Counted from the first letter of the stretch, positions 1 through 8,655 are shown. The stretch: 64,000 nt of DNA from Phytoamicus setariae (GCF_016722925.1 NZ_JAEQNC010000008.1:1-64000); one strand, 5' to 3'. Notes: generated by a model not told the origin, from the sequence alone. A program made the numbers and translations.

Positions 1-193
1 CGGTGGTATAGAGATCCGCAAGGATACGGAGATATCGGTTGTTCGACAGTTTGCCGGCAGCACCGAGAAATCCGAAGACCACCGATACGGCGTAGGAAAC
101 CAACGAGACCTGCAGGGTCATCAACAGACCCCAGGCGAATTCATCGCCCCAGCCCTCTCCTCCCCAGGCAAGCAAGTGCCAGTATGCGTCCAT
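1..193 (-). CDS. Polar amino acid ABC transporter permease, N-terminal part (runs off the window)
   Basis: The reverse strand reads an ATG at 193 followed by 64 codons beginning MDAYWHLLAWGGEGWGDEF, then a hydrophobic stretch typical of the first membrane segment of HisM/HisQ-type permeases. The protein continues past base 1. It would be an inner-membrane channel subunit of a family 3 (polar amino acid or opine) importer. The binding-protein gene immediately upstream on the same strand (351-1151) is its obvious partner. Substrate is not predictable. Confidence 0.8.
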   Translation of the reverse strand, partial: MDAYWHLLAWGGEGWGDEFAWGLLMTLQVSLVSYAVSVVFGFLGAAGKLSNNRYLRILADLYTT

Positions 194-350
194 GCGTTGT
201 TACCTGTCTGGCATTCTGAATAGCGGGCTAGCACGTACGCCAAAACGGGGTACCGTGCATGCTTTCGCTTACGCAAATGAAGCCGCCCGTTTAGCTATGC
301 TGGCGCTGTATTGCGCAACGGCACGGCTGAACGCGCGGCCAACATATGGG

Positions 351-1151
351 CTATTTTTTGCCTTGCACCCATTTCGCGTCGAGCTGCTCAAGCAGCTTTT
401 CGGCCTTCAGGGCAGCAAGCGCGGCGTCGATCCTGCCCAGAGTGACTGCATCCCCTTTGTGAACAGCGTAGGCAATTCCGTTGCCCAAAACCGCGTTTGA
501 GGGAAGTTCGAGCTTGACCTCGAAGTCAGCGCCTTGTGATCCGCTCACCAAAGCTTTGCCAATCACATCGGGCAGAAGAGCATAGTCCAATCGGCCAGCG
601 ACCAGATCCGCTACGGCGTTGTCCGCTGTGTCATACAATTTGACATCCGTTTCGGGCAGGAACTTTGCCAAATAATTCGCTTGTGCGGTGGCAGTTTGCG
701 TGCCGATGATCTTGCCCTCGAAACTCGCGTCGCCAAGTACCTTTCCCGAACCATCCGGGGCGTCGATTGTGGCGATGGGAGCGTCATGACCTTTAGGACC
801 AACAAGGGTCGTTCTTTCTTTGTAGTAGGGCGAACTGAAGTTCACAATTTTCTTGCGTTCAGAAGTGATTGCGAAGCCGGCAATCGCGAAGTCGATCTTA
901 CCTTCCGTAAGCGACGGGATTAGACCATCCCAGGCCATCGACTGAAGTTCACATTCCACATCCATCTTCGCGCAAAGGGCTCGCGAAAGGTCTGCCTCGA
1001 ATCCCTCCCACTGACCGGCAGCGTTCACCTGCGTGAAAGGCATAAACGGCTCCGGCGACATGCCGAGCCGGAGCTTGTCCTTGGCATCGGCATGGCCGGT
1101 TGCTGTAAGCAATGTCAATGCTGCTAACGTAAAGAAACTCAAACCCCTCAT
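351..1151 (-). CDS. Family 3 periplasmic amino acid-binding protein of an ABC importer
   Basis: The 266-residue product has a clear signal peptide (MRGLSFFTLAALTLLTATGHADA, cleavage near residue 23) and the two-lobe SBP_bac_3 pattern: LRLGMSPEPFMPFTQ at the mature N-terminus, WEGFEADLSRALC, then FAIAGFAITSERKKIVNFSSPYY. Length is normal for the family. A GGAGGAG ribosome site lies 6 bases before the ATG. It delivers a polar amino acid, opine or similar ligand to the permease encoded next (1-193). It is clearly paralogous to the binding protein at 1915-2715; the two flank the MarR-type gene. Confidence 0.9.
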   Translation of the reverse strand: MRGLSFFTLAALTLLTATGHADAKDKLRLGMSPEPFMPFTQVNAAGQWEGFEADLSRALCAKMDVECELQSMAWDGLIPSLTEGKIDFAIAGFAITSERKKIVNFSSPYYKERTTLVGPKGHDAPIATIDAPDGSGKVLGDASFEGKIIGTQTATAQANYLAKFLPETDVKLYDTADNAVADLVAGRLDYALLPDVIGKALVSGSQGADFEVKLELPSNAVLGNGIAYAVHKGDAVTLGRIDAALAALKAEKLLEQLDAKWVQGKK

Positions 1152-1352
1152 AAAATTCTCCTCCGAATTGCGTTTGAATTGTTTGTTGGGCGAAGCCAGG
1201 AAACTGCAGTTCGATGCGTTCAGATGATCCGCCAGTTGGCGTCAAACTCCCAATCATCTTCGAACGCTTCAACACTCCTCCTCGCAAGCGTGCTTTCATT
1301 TGTTTGCGTTCGCCACTAGAGCCATTGGATACTTGCCGATTGGCTAGTGGAA

Positions 1353-1384
1353 CAATATGTGCAAAATGCACATATTGCAATATG
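1353..1384. promoter_or_regulatory. Palindromic operator before the MarR-type gene
   Basis: A perfect 10-base inverted repeat (CAATATGTGC at 1353-1362, GCACATATTG at 1368-1377, 5-base spacer) directly abuts a second perfect palindrome (CATATTGCAATATG, 1371-1384). Together they give three alternating CAATATGYGC half-sites. The element ends 21 bases before the chosen MarR start codon and lies between it and the divergent binding-protein gene (ATG at 1151). By analogy with MarR regulators it is probably the autoregulatory operator and may also control the divergent transporter. Confidence 0.7.
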
Positions 1385-1405
1385 CACGAAATTATTGGAG
1401 CGAAA

Positions 1406-1858
1406 ATGAATGCAGTAAAAAGTTCATCCCGCCATTACGTCTCCTACCGTCTGGAATTACTGGCGCGCAGCGTCAATGAGCCTGTCGACAGGATCTACCG
1501 AGAGAAATTTGGATATGACATCCGGCAGTTGCGAGTCCTTCGCGTAATTGACGAATGTCCTGGCCGATCCGTCTTTGTCGTGGTGCAAGAATCCTTTCTG
1601 GAGCGTTCTCTTGTCTCCAGAATCATCAGCTTGTTCGTACGCAAAAAACTTGTCCAACGGACTATTTCCCCCAACGACGCACGGCAGTATCTGCTTGAAA
1701 CGACGCCTGCCGGCAACGAACTGGTGCGCCAAGCCGATATGCTCGGGGAGGCATTAAACAATGACTTTCTCGATGTGTTGGATAGCCACGAGATCGAGGT
1801 GTTCGAACGCTGCCTCGTAAAACTCGCGAACTGGCGCCCAGGCAAACAAGTTGCCTGA
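1406..1858 (+). CDS. MarR-family transcriptional regulator
   Basis: The 150-residue protein shows the MarR winged-helix order: helical N-terminus, DIRQLRVLRVI, a recognition region (FLERSLVSRIISLFVRKKLVQRT), then the wing (SPNDARQYLLETTPAGNEL) and a C-terminal dimerisation helix. I chose ATG 1406 because GGAG sits 5 bases upstream; an in-frame ATG at 1382 lies inside the palindromic operator. Its place between two amino acid binding-protein genes suggests that it controls their uptake or the linked CoA-ester genes. The ligand is unknown. Confidence 0.85.
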   Translation: MNAVKSSSRHYVSYRLELLARSVNEPVDRIYREKFGYDIRQLRVLRVIDECPGRSVFVVVQESFLERSLVSRIISLFVRKKLVQRTISPNDARQYLLETTPAGNELVRQADMLGEALNNDFLDVLDSHEIEVFERCLVKLANWRPGKQVA

Positions 1859-1914
1859 GCTCCACCTTCGGCAGAAGGCGTAACTGCGATCTACGAGATT
1901 CAACGATGAGCTGA

Positions 1915-2715
1915 TTAATTCTTGGCGAGGACCCAGTGGTCGGCCAGCTTTTTCAGCGTGCCATCCTTGTCGAGCTCGGCGAGCGCTGCGTTGATCCTGT
2001 CGAGCATGGACGCATCACCTTTCCGGGCAATATAAGCGATGCCTTCGCCCAATGTGGTGTTTTTCGGAATTTCGATTTTCACCTCATAGTCGGCGCCTGC
2101 ATCCGATTTCAGGAACGTCTGGGTGTAGAGATCCGAGGTCAGGATGTAGTCGACTCGGCCCGAGATAAGGTCGGCAACCGAGTTGTCGCCTGTGTCATAG
2201 CTCTTGACTTCGATCCCCGGCAGGTATTTTTCGACGTATTTTGCCTGCACAGTCCCGGCCTGAACGCCGACGCTCTTGCCGGAAATGGTTGCCGGATCGA
2301 TGGCCTTGCCGCTACCGTCAGGCGCATCGGCCGTGCCGATCTTGGTGTCATCGGACTTGGCGCCGAGAAAGACCGTGCCTTCGGCGTAATACGGTGTGCT
2401 GAAGTCCATGGTCTTGCGACGTTCGGCGGTGATCGAGAAGGCGCCGATGATGAAGTCGACCTTGTTCTCCTTCAGCGACGGGATGAGGCCGTCCCAGGCC
2501 ATCTGCTTGATCTCGCATTTGGCCTGCATCTTGACGCACAGCGCACGCGACAAGTCGGCCTCGAGGCCTTCCCATTCTCCTGCCGTGTTGATCTGCGAGA
2601 AGGGCATGGTGGGCTCGGGTGTCATGCCCAGGCGGATGGTATCCTCGGCATGCGCCAGGCCGACTGACAAAACGAACCCAATGCCAGCTGTAATTGTTGT
2701 TCTAAGGCTGTTCAT
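1915..2715 (-). CDS. Second family 3 amino acid-binding protein, paralogue of 351-1151
   Basis: The 266-residue product starts MNSLRTTITAGIGFVLSVGLAHA (signal peptide), then EDTIRLGMTPEPTMPFSQINTAGEWEGLEADLSRALC. It is co-linear with the protein at 351-1151 and has the same length. The open frame extends upstream to 2886, but ATG 2715 follows GGGAGGAAAAAT, an excellent ribosome site, and places the signal peptide at the start. No permease lies beside it, so it probably shares the permease at the left edge. It precedes the DUF35/thiolase-fold genes on the same strand, so substrate import and CoA-ester chemistry may be linked. Confidence 0.9.
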   Translation of the reverse strand: MNSLRTTITAGIGFVLSVGLAHAEDTIRLGMTPEPTMPFSQINTAGEWEGLEADLSRALCVKMQAKCEIKQMAWDGLIPSLKENKVDFIIGAFSITAERRKTMDFSTPYYAEGTVFLGAKSDDTKIGTADAPDGSGKAIDPATISGKSVGVQAGTVQAKYVEKYLPGIEVKSYDTGDNSVADLISGRVDYILTSDLYTQTFLKSDAGADYEVKIEIPKNTTLGEGIAYIARKGDASMLDRINAALAELDKDGTLKKLADHWVLAKN

Positions 2716-2773
2716 ATTTTTCCTCCCAGTTTTGCCTTTCAGGCGTTTATTGGCTGCTCCGCCAATCGAAGCT

Positions 2774-3343
2774 TCATTCCCCTTGATTATCGAAGTGAAG
2801 TCCCGGCCAAATGTCTGCTGGCTGCTCAATGTTACCGGCAACCTGCTGCAGGGTGATACGGGCGGCTTCCCACTCATCAGGCCCATGGCGGAACGTTTTT
2901 AGTTGCCGGTCGTCAAGCCTATCGGGCAGATCGGCCGCCGGCATGGCGAACATGGCGCCTTGATCTGCCTCATCAAGTTCGATCACAAGCCGGACACGGT
3001 CGTCAGGGTTGCAGTCGCCATGCAAGTGGGCAATGACCGATGGGCCGCAATCCAGTTTAACAATGCCGGTCCGCCAAGGCAGCATTTCCTTGAAGTAGGG
3101 ATCGCCGGTGACACGCGTGATGGTCGCTGCCACCAAGACGCCGTGATTGTCGACATCGTTCCAGACCAGCTGATCGGAAAGGCATTTCCCGCATATGTCG
3201 CGCGGTGGATATTGTACCGTGCTGCACTCCTCACAGACCTGCAGGGCAAAGCGCTCTTGAATCGCTGCAAAACGCAAGCCCTGTGCGGCCAGACTGCGCT
3301 GCTGTGGTGGCAGAGGGTTTCTATTTTCGGATTTTTCCATCAT
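2774..3343 (-). CDS. DUF35 OB-fold protein with rubredoxin-like Zn ribbon, partner of the thiolase-fold protein
   Basis: The 189-residue protein carries four zinc-binding cysteines in the pattern VCEEC (C37, C40) and ICGKC (C51, C54), followed by an OB-fold-like segment (GVLVAATITRVTGDPYF, WRTGIVKLDCGPSVIAHLHG). This is the DUF35/DUF35_N arrangement found in partners of thiolase-like proteins such as the ChsH2 domain of the Ltp2 steroid aldolase. Its ATG at 3343 overlaps the TGA of the thiolase-fold gene (3340-3342), so the two are translationally coupled. Residues after about 130 are less conserved-looking. It probably forms a hetero-oligomer with the upstream protein. Confidence 0.85.
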   Translation of the reverse strand: MMEKSENRNPLPPQQRSLAAQGLRFAAIQERFALQVCEECSTVQYPPRDICGKCLSDQLVWNDVDNHGVLVAATITRVTGDPYFKEMLPWRTGIVKLDCGPSVIAHLHGDCNPDDRVRLVIELDEADQGAMFAMPAADLPDRLDDRQLKTFRHGPDEWEAARITLQQVAGNIEQPADIWPGLHFDNQGE

Positions 3344-4530
3344 GCATCCTGAGCCGCTAGCAAAGCTGCCGCGGAGCAAAGCCCCCGGTCGTAATTGATC
3401 ATGCCAAAACCTGAAACCAGTCCGATTTTTGCGTCGGCAACGGGGGCGCCGAGGGGCGCTCCGGTCAATTGCCGGACCGCTTCGACAAGGCCCAAACTGC
3501 CACCGGCGGCCCCTGCCTGGCCGACGGAAAGCTGGCCACCAGACGTGTTGTGCGGAAAACTGCCGGTGTTGGTAAAACTATGGGAACGGACAAAGCCTGG
3601 TCCTTCTCCCTTTGCACAAAACCCAAGATCCTCAAACTGCATCATCGAAATGACCGGATAATCGTCGTAGGTCTGGACAAAATCGACGTCATCCACGGTA
3701 ATGCCGGCCATTGCCCATAGCTCGTCCTTATCGACAGCCCAGCCGCCACGTTCCTGTATCGGATCGGTTGCATATGCATTGTGACGCTCGATGGCAGACA
3801 GCAGCCTGGCATGGCGAACGCCCAGCGCGGCTGCGGTTTGCGCACGCATCACGGCATAGGCTTCCGCACCCGCACACGGCATCACGCAATCGAAAAGTGT
3901 GATCGGGTCTGAAATCGGCCGTCCAGCCAGATATTGCTCAAGACTGAGCGGTTTTTTCATCAAAGCATGCGGAAAAGCCATCGCATTGTGTCGCTGGGCA
4001 ACGCATAATTTGCCAAAATCTTCCCGTGTCGCGCCATATTTGCGCATGTAATGATCGGTCAAAAGCGCAAAACTGGCATTGGGGCCGCCTGCGCCGTAGG
4101 GGTAGGTGGCGTCTTCCGAAAATCGGCTGAAACGAGCGAGTAGATTTTGAAACGAGCCCGGCTGGTTGGTATCGCCTGCTACGCACACAATGATATCGGC
4201 ATCGCCGCTTTGCACCGCGCGGGCCGCGCGTCGCAGCGCAACCAGACCCGATGCGCCACCAAACGGAATATGATCCAGCCAGCGCGGCGACAGGCCAAAA
4301 TGCTGGGTTAGGGAAACCGCACTGTCCGAACCCAGTGTAAAGCTCGAAACACTCAGGCCATCAATGGCATCCGGCGTAATCCCAAGTTGGTCAATCACGC
4401 CGCGGATCGCTCTGCCAATCCACCAATGCGCCGGTTTGGCAGAGGTTTTTTCATAGGCAACAGTTATGGGAGCAGCAATCGCCACACCATCGTAGGAGGC
4501 CCGGTTGCTGGTGCGATGTCGGTTCATCAT
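3340..4530 (-). CDS. Thiolase-fold protein (SCP2/Ltp2-like), likely not a true thiolase
   Basis: The 396-residue protein has the thiolase fold outline: VAGD near 117-120, PYGAGGPNASFALLTDHYMRKYG, and a C-terminal NTSGGQLSVGQAGAAGG. Catalytic positions differ from degradative thiolases. The usual nucleophile motif is GGASG (91-95) with no cysteine, the C-terminal GHP histidine is replaced in SVGQAGA (Q338), and the final CxG cysteine is absent (SGFGMINY). Tyr288 in TYDDYP and Tyr380 resemble the tyrosines used by Ltp2-type retro-aldolases. Start and stop overlap both neighbours by ATGA. An aldolase or acyl-CoA lyase role is inferred. Confidence 0.8.
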   Translation of the reverse strand: MMNRHRTSNRASYDGVAIAAPITVAYEKTSAKPAHWWIGRAIRGVIDQLGITPDAIDGLSVSSFTLGSDSAVSLTQHFGLSPRWLDHIPFGGASGLVALRRAARAVQSGDADIIVCVAGDTNQPGSFQNLLARFSRFSEDATYPYGAGGPNASFALLTDHYMRKYGATREDFGKLCVAQRHNAMAFPHALMKKPLSLEQYLAGRPISDPITLFDCVMPCAGAEAYAVMRAQTAAALGVRHARLLSAIERHNAYATDPIQERGGWAVDKDELWAMAGITVDDVDFVQTYDDYPVISMMQFEDLGFCAKGEGPGFVRSHSFTNTGSFPHNTSGGQLSVGQAGAAGGSLGLVEAVRQLTGAPLGAPVADAKIGLVSGFGMINYDRGLCSAAALLAAQDA

Positions 4531-6176
4531 CAGCGCGTGACCTTATAGCCGGCAACATCGCGATCCCAAGTATTCTCGGTAACGCCCCGCTCACGCAATT
4601 TGAATTTCTGAACCTTGCCGTTTTCCGTAGTTGGCAGTTCTTCAACGAATTCGACAAAGCGCGGCACGGCAAAATATGGCATACGTGGTTGGCAGAAATC
4701 GAGCAACTCCGCTGCCTGCAAGGCAACGCCTTCCTTCAGTACAATGGCGGCCATCACTTCGTCCTCCGCCAGCTCCGATTGAACCGGAAATACAGCCGCG
4801 TTGCGCACGCTGGGGTGGCCGACCAGCACCTGCTCGACTTCAAACGAAGAGATGTTTTCTCCACGGCGCCTGATGGCGTCCTTCATGCGGTCAATGAACT
4901 GGAAATAGCCGTCTGCGTCTCGCACAACGCGATCACCGGTGTGGAACCACAGGTTTTGCCAGGCCTCGACAGTTTTTTCCGGCATTCCAAAATAGCCGGT
5001 TGCCATGGAAAACGGTTCATCGGCGCGGATGACGAGCTCACCGGGTTGACCATCGGGGACCTGGTTGTCCATCGCATCCACGACACGCGCCTGAAAGCCT
5101 GGCCTTATACGCCCCATGCTTCCGGGCCTTTGTTCGCCGAGCAGAGAGCCGATGGCGAAATTGGTTTCAGTTGAACCGTATCCATCCAGGATCTCAATGC
5201 CGAACCGGTTCGTGAACGCATCATGAAATTGCGCAGGAACGCCGGGGGCCAGCGTTATCCGCGTTTGATGGGCCTGATCATCAGGGCTTGCATCCTTGGA
5301 AAGCAGAATTGGAACCATCGCGCCGAGCAGATAGGTGACCGTTGCCTGATGGCGGGCTAGCGACTTCCAAAAACCGGAGGCCGAGAACCGGGGTTCCACC
5401 ACCAACGTTGCCCCGGTCAGGAGCGCCTGATAAAAAGTATTCAACGCATTTGTGTGAAATAGGGGCAGGCAGGTGAGCAGAATGTCGGTTTCGCCGATAT
5501 CGAGCAGGGTTGCCGTGTTGATGCCCCACCAATAATATTGCGCGTGCGGGCAGCAGACGCCTTTCGACAGTCCTGTCGTGCCGGATGTGTAGAGAATGGC
5601 AACCGTATCGGACGGACGCGATGGATGCGCCGCCCGTTCTTCCGTCCCCAGCGGCATTTCAATACACGGCACGTTGAAGATGGCGCCCGTTTCCGCTTTT
5701 CCAATCGTCCAGATTTTCTCGAACGACAATTGCTTGTCGCCAAGTCCCGTTATCGCCGACAAATATTGGGCTTCGACGACCAGAAGGCGGGCAACGCTGT
5801 TGTTCAGGATGTGCTCTAATTGACTTCCACGTGATGCGACATTGACGGGTACAGCAACGGCGCCAAGCCAAGCGCAGCCCAGATAGATGTCGATGAACTC
5901 AATGCGATTGCTGCAAATGATTGTAACAGCATCACCTGGCCGCACGCCTGCATCATAAAGTGACGCCGCTACTTGCGCCGCAACTTTGCAAGCGTCGTTA
6001 AAACTACGTGCCACCTCATTGACGACGATCAGGCGTTTATCGCCATGGCGCTCTGCTTGCTGTACCAGCAAGGCCGGCAATGTACGCGCTTCGGGCGCAA
6101 AGGATACCGGCAGTTCAGCTGAGAACCCGGAATTGCTTTTCGTCGCTGAGAGGCAGGTCATTCCCGTAGCAGGCAT
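4530..6176 (-). CDS. AMP-forming acyl-CoA synthetase (CaiC-like ATP-dependent acyl-CoA ligase)
   Basis: The 548-residue protein contains the ANL-superfamily motifs in order: VAILYTSGTTGLSKGVCCPH (A3, P-loop), GYGSTETN (A5), GDRVVRDADGYFQFIDRMKDAIRRRGENISSFEVE (A7/A8), and a C-terminal catalytic lysine context, TENGKVQKFKLR (A10). It activates a carboxylic acid to its CoA thioester through an acyl-adenylate. It is first in a coupled run with the thiolase-fold and DUF35 genes (overlap of 1 base at 4530) and is divergent from a LysR gene. Start ATG 6176 has no strong ribosome site; ATG 6161 is the alternative. Confidence 0.88.
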   Translation of the reverse strand: MPATGMTCLSATKSNSGFSAELPVSFAPEARTLPALLVQQAERHGDKRLIVVNEVARSFNDACKVAAQVAASLYDAGVRPGDAVTIICSNRIEFIDIYLGCAWLGAVAVPVNVASRGSQLEHILNNSVARLLVVEAQYLSAITGLGDKQLSFEKIWTIGKAETGAIFNVPCIEMPLGTEERAAHPSRPSDTVAILYTSGTTGLSKGVCCPHAQYYWWGINTATLLDIGETDILLTCLPLFHTNALNTFYQALLTGATLVVEPRFSASGFWKSLARHQATVTYLLGAMVPILLSKDASPDDQAHQTRITLAPGVPAQFHDAFTNRFGIEILDGYGSTETNFAIGSLLGEQRPGSMGRIRPGFQARVVDAMDNQVPDGQPGELVIRADEPFSMATGYFGMPEKTVEAWQNLWFHTGDRVVRDADGYFQFIDRMKDAIRRRGENISSFEVEQVLVGHPSVRNAAVFPVQSELAEDEVMAAIVLKEGVALQAAELLDFCQPRMPYFAVPRFVEFVEELPTTENGKVQKFKLRERGVTENTWDRDVAGYKVTR

Positions 6177-6414
6177 TGTTCATTTCCATAGTTATGAAAA
6201 CCGGACCCAATAACCAAAACGACTTGATATTGGTGACGCCGATAAAGATTGCAGCCGTTGCGATCGCGTGGGCGATAGCCCGGAAATCGTAATGCTGACG
6301 AAACTCCAATGAATTAAGCCCTGGCGGCGTCAATAATCAAACGACTATCATTGCTATGACGATTACTTCTAGTAATATCGATTGTAGCAATGCGGACATA
6401 TCAGGGAGTGGGAT

Positions 6415-7332
6415 ATGGAGCTAAGACAACTTCGGCATCTGGTCGCCGTGGCGCGGTTTTCCGGCTTTGGCGCTGCCGCCAATCACCTCAATCTCACCCA
6501 GCCGGCGCTCAGCAAAAGTGTGCGGACGTTGGAGCATTCGATCGGCGTTCGGCTGCTGGAGCGCGATCCATCTGGAGTGCGGCCTACCATCTACGGCGAA
6601 CGCCTGATCGAATATGGCAAATTGATATTGGCCCTGACGCAAGAGGCGGAGATAGAAATAGACGCCATGCGAGGCTCTCGCCGCGGCACATTGCATATCG
6701 GTGCCTTGACATCGGCTTTGCGGGAAATTGTTCCGCAGTCGCTCAAGCGATTTCTAATCAATTACCCGGACGTAGATATTCGTATCAATGAGGAGTTGAA
6801 TGAAGCGCTCTATTCGGCTTTGCTGAATGGCTCCATCGATCTGGCCATCATGGCGCGCCCTGTCGATCCCAATATGGAGGAAACCGAGTATAAGACGCTG
6901 ATCGAAAGCCCCATTGATGTCATCGCAGACAAGGATCATGCGCTAGCCGGCCGCGTCGATATTTCGCTGGCAGAGTTGGTGCCATACTCTTGGGTCATTC
7001 CGCCTCGTCCGGAGCCAGACAGGCTGAAACTGGATGCATTGTTCGTCGCGGCAGGCCTGCCCAGGCCGAAAGCCATCACCGAAACAACATCAGCGCCGTT
7101 TCAGGCGTCGATGATTGCCGGTTCGCCTTGGCTTAGCTATCTGCCGCGATCGAGCATTGAAAACCAAATTGGAGGCGGACGCTTTATCGCACTCAAACTT
7201 GCTCAAAAAACATGGTCAAGATCCGTTTGCGCTGTATTCAGGCGACGCGGTATTGTGCGCCCGACGGTTCTCTCATTTTTGCAAGAATTAGAGACGACAT
7301 GCAAAAAGATGGAATCCAATATTTCATCATAA
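6415..7332 (+). CDS. LysR-family transcriptional regulator
   Basis: The 305-residue protein has an N-terminal winged helix (MELRQLRHLVAVARFSGFGAAANHLNLTQPALSKSVRTLEHSIGVRLLERD) and a periplasmic-binding-like effector domain from about residue 90. GGGAG lies 6 bases before the ATG. It is transcribed away from the acyl-CoA ligase gene with about 240 bases between them, the classic LysR arrangement. It probably regulates the ligase/thiolase-fold/DUF35 operon in response to a substrate or CoA ester. Confidence 0.92.
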   Translation: MELRQLRHLVAVARFSGFGAAANHLNLTQPALSKSVRTLEHSIGVRLLERDPSGVRPTIYGERLIEYGKLILALTQEAEIEIDAMRGSRRGTLHIGALTSALREIVPQSLKRFLINYPDVDIRINEELNEALYSALLNGSIDLAIMARPVDPNMEETEYKTLIESPIDVIADKDHALAGRVDISLAELVPYSWVIPPRPEPDRLKLDALFVAAGLPRPKAITETTSAPFQASMIAGSPWLSYLPRSSIENQIGGGRFIALKLAQKTWSRSVCAVFRRRGIVRPTVLSFLQELETTCKKMESNISS

Positions 7333-7747
7333 CTGTTTGCTGTGATGGGTGACACTGCGCGATACTTCCGGATGAGGGTATAGCACTATCCGCAGTCGCG
7401 ACGAGCATTATTTCTAATGCAGCCTACTTTCGGCAACGCGGCGTGACGGTGAAATACTCTGCTTCGTGAAGCCTTCCCATGACATCAAACAGGCCCCAGT
7501 ATGACGGCTGAGCTGATCACCCTCAATGAGGCCTGACGCCAAGCTTTGGCCTTCGGACGCGAAGAGAGTGCCGCGTCCGTCCCGGGGCGCGACGCTGCCG
7601 AAGTAACTTGGCAGCTTTGGCGCGAAGCGGAAATTATTTCCGCATTTGGCCCGAAACCGCCATTAGGCTGTCACAAAAGTCGATAGCGAAACGTAGACCC
7701 TTGCGCAGGATGTTGCGACAGCGACGTGCTCCACCTTGTCGTGAAGC
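7333..7747. other. Non-coding stretch with a dispersed palindrome
   Basis: No credible gene is seen here. The stretch contains a palindrome, GCGGAAATTATTTCCGC (7627-7643), inside a longer motif at 7616-7652 that recurs in opposite orientation near 16443-16475. It also carries TGTCACAAAAGTC at 7669-7681, which is matched as an inverted copy on the far side of the HAD gene. Confidence 0.6.
7616..7652 (+). repeat. Dispersed palindromic intergenic repeat, copy 1
   Basis: The core GCGGAAATTATTTCCGC is a perfect palindrome apart from its three-base centre. It is flanked by TTGGCGCGAA on the left and ATTTGGCCC on the right. The reverse complement of 16443-16475 has the same core and a closely similar right flank. 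Confidence 0.6.
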
Positions 7748-8533
7748 TCAGGATTTGCGCGACGTAATCACGGCATTTGCTGCCTCAATGAAGCCGGCAC
7801 CGCCTGGCCCGCGTGTGATCCAACGTGGCGGCTGCGGGAGTTGGTCCAGATAATCTGCCACGGTAGAGACACCTACTGTGTGCAGAAAGAACGAAAACAT
7901 GGGCGCGTCGTTTGTGGAATCCCCGGTATAGAGGACGCTTGAACGGTCGGCATCTATATCGAGGCCGTAGTGGTCGAGAAGCACTCGCCGGGCCATCGCC
8001 AGCTTATCATACCCCCCGAGCCAACCGAGCACCCAAAGGTTGTTGACCGTCGCATCGGCCGAGGCGCGTTGCAATGCATCGAGAATTGCAACGCGCGTTT
8101 CTGCATTCTGGGGCTTCGCAAAGGCAAAGCTGGTGAGCCTGAACGGCTGATCGTCGGCAAAGCGCGCCGAAGGAACAGCACGTTGCACCTGCTGCCCGAT
8201 CTCCGCGAGTTGTTCGGATATGACCGGGCGTTCCTTGTCACCGTGCCAGAAATGCCGCTCGATCCCATGTCCGTCATCACGGCGGCGGAAAAAGAACCCG
8301 CCATTCTCCCCGATCACGCCATCCACCGGCCACATACGGGCCATCTGGTCGCACCAGCCCGCCGGCGCGGCGGTCACCGGAATGACTTTCACCCCTGCCG
8401 CTTGGAGTTGCTCAAGAGCTGCATAGGTTCCGGCAGCGAGCCGCCCCTGATAGGTCAACGTCTCGTCCATGTCAGTGAGGACAAAACGCACATCGCGAAA
8501 CTTAGTAATATCAGCTTGCTCTAGCGGCCGCAC
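7748..8533 (-). CDS. HAD-superfamily hydrolase, class IIB (sugar-phosphatase-like)
   Basis: The 261-residue protein has HAD motif I as FVLTDMDETLTY (DxDxT; both aspartates present), motif II in VIPVTAAPAG, and motif IV as YTGDSTNDAPMF (GDSxND). The cap-like middle and length fit mannosyl-3-phosphoglycerate or sucrose phosphatase relatives. There is no ATG before motif I. I chose GTG 8533 because GGAG lies 6 bases upstream; the frame can extend to TTG 8545. It stands alone, and an almost perfect 13-base inverted repeat (7669-7681, 8590-8602) brackets it. Substrate is unknown. Confidence 0.8.
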   Translation of the reverse strand: MRPLEQADITKFRDVRFVLTDMDETLTYQGRLAAGTYAALEQLQAAGVKVIPVTAAPAGWCDQMARMWPVDGVIGENGGFFFRRRDDGHGIERHFWHGDKERPVISEQLAEIGQQVQRAVPSARFADDQPFRLTSFAFAKPQNAETRVAILDALQRASADATVNNLWVLGWLGGYDKLAMARRVLLDHYGLDIDADRSSVLYTGDSTNDAPMFSFFLHTVGVSTVADYLDQLPQPPRWITRGPGGAGFIEAANAVITSRKS

Positions 8534-8633
8534 ATAGTTCTCCAAAGCATGCTTTCGCGAAAATCTCGATGAATGCGCCCCTTATTCCAGACTTTTGCGA
8601 CATGGTAAGATGGATAATGTCGCGACAGCCGGA

Positions 8634-8655
8634 ATGACCGCTCATGGCGCGAAGC
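8634..8655 (+). repeat. Dispersed short repeat (ATGACCGCT-type)
   Basis: The sequence ATGACCGCTCATGGCGCG and following bases match 19 of 22 positions of a motif also found at 14419-14440 and 16230-16251, all in intergenic DNA and in the same orientation. Confidence 0.5.

Noticed and set aside
3340-4530. Annotation as acetyl-CoA C-acetyltransferase
   Set aside because: Cys and His of the thiolase active site are missing, so a thiolase activity call would be misleading.
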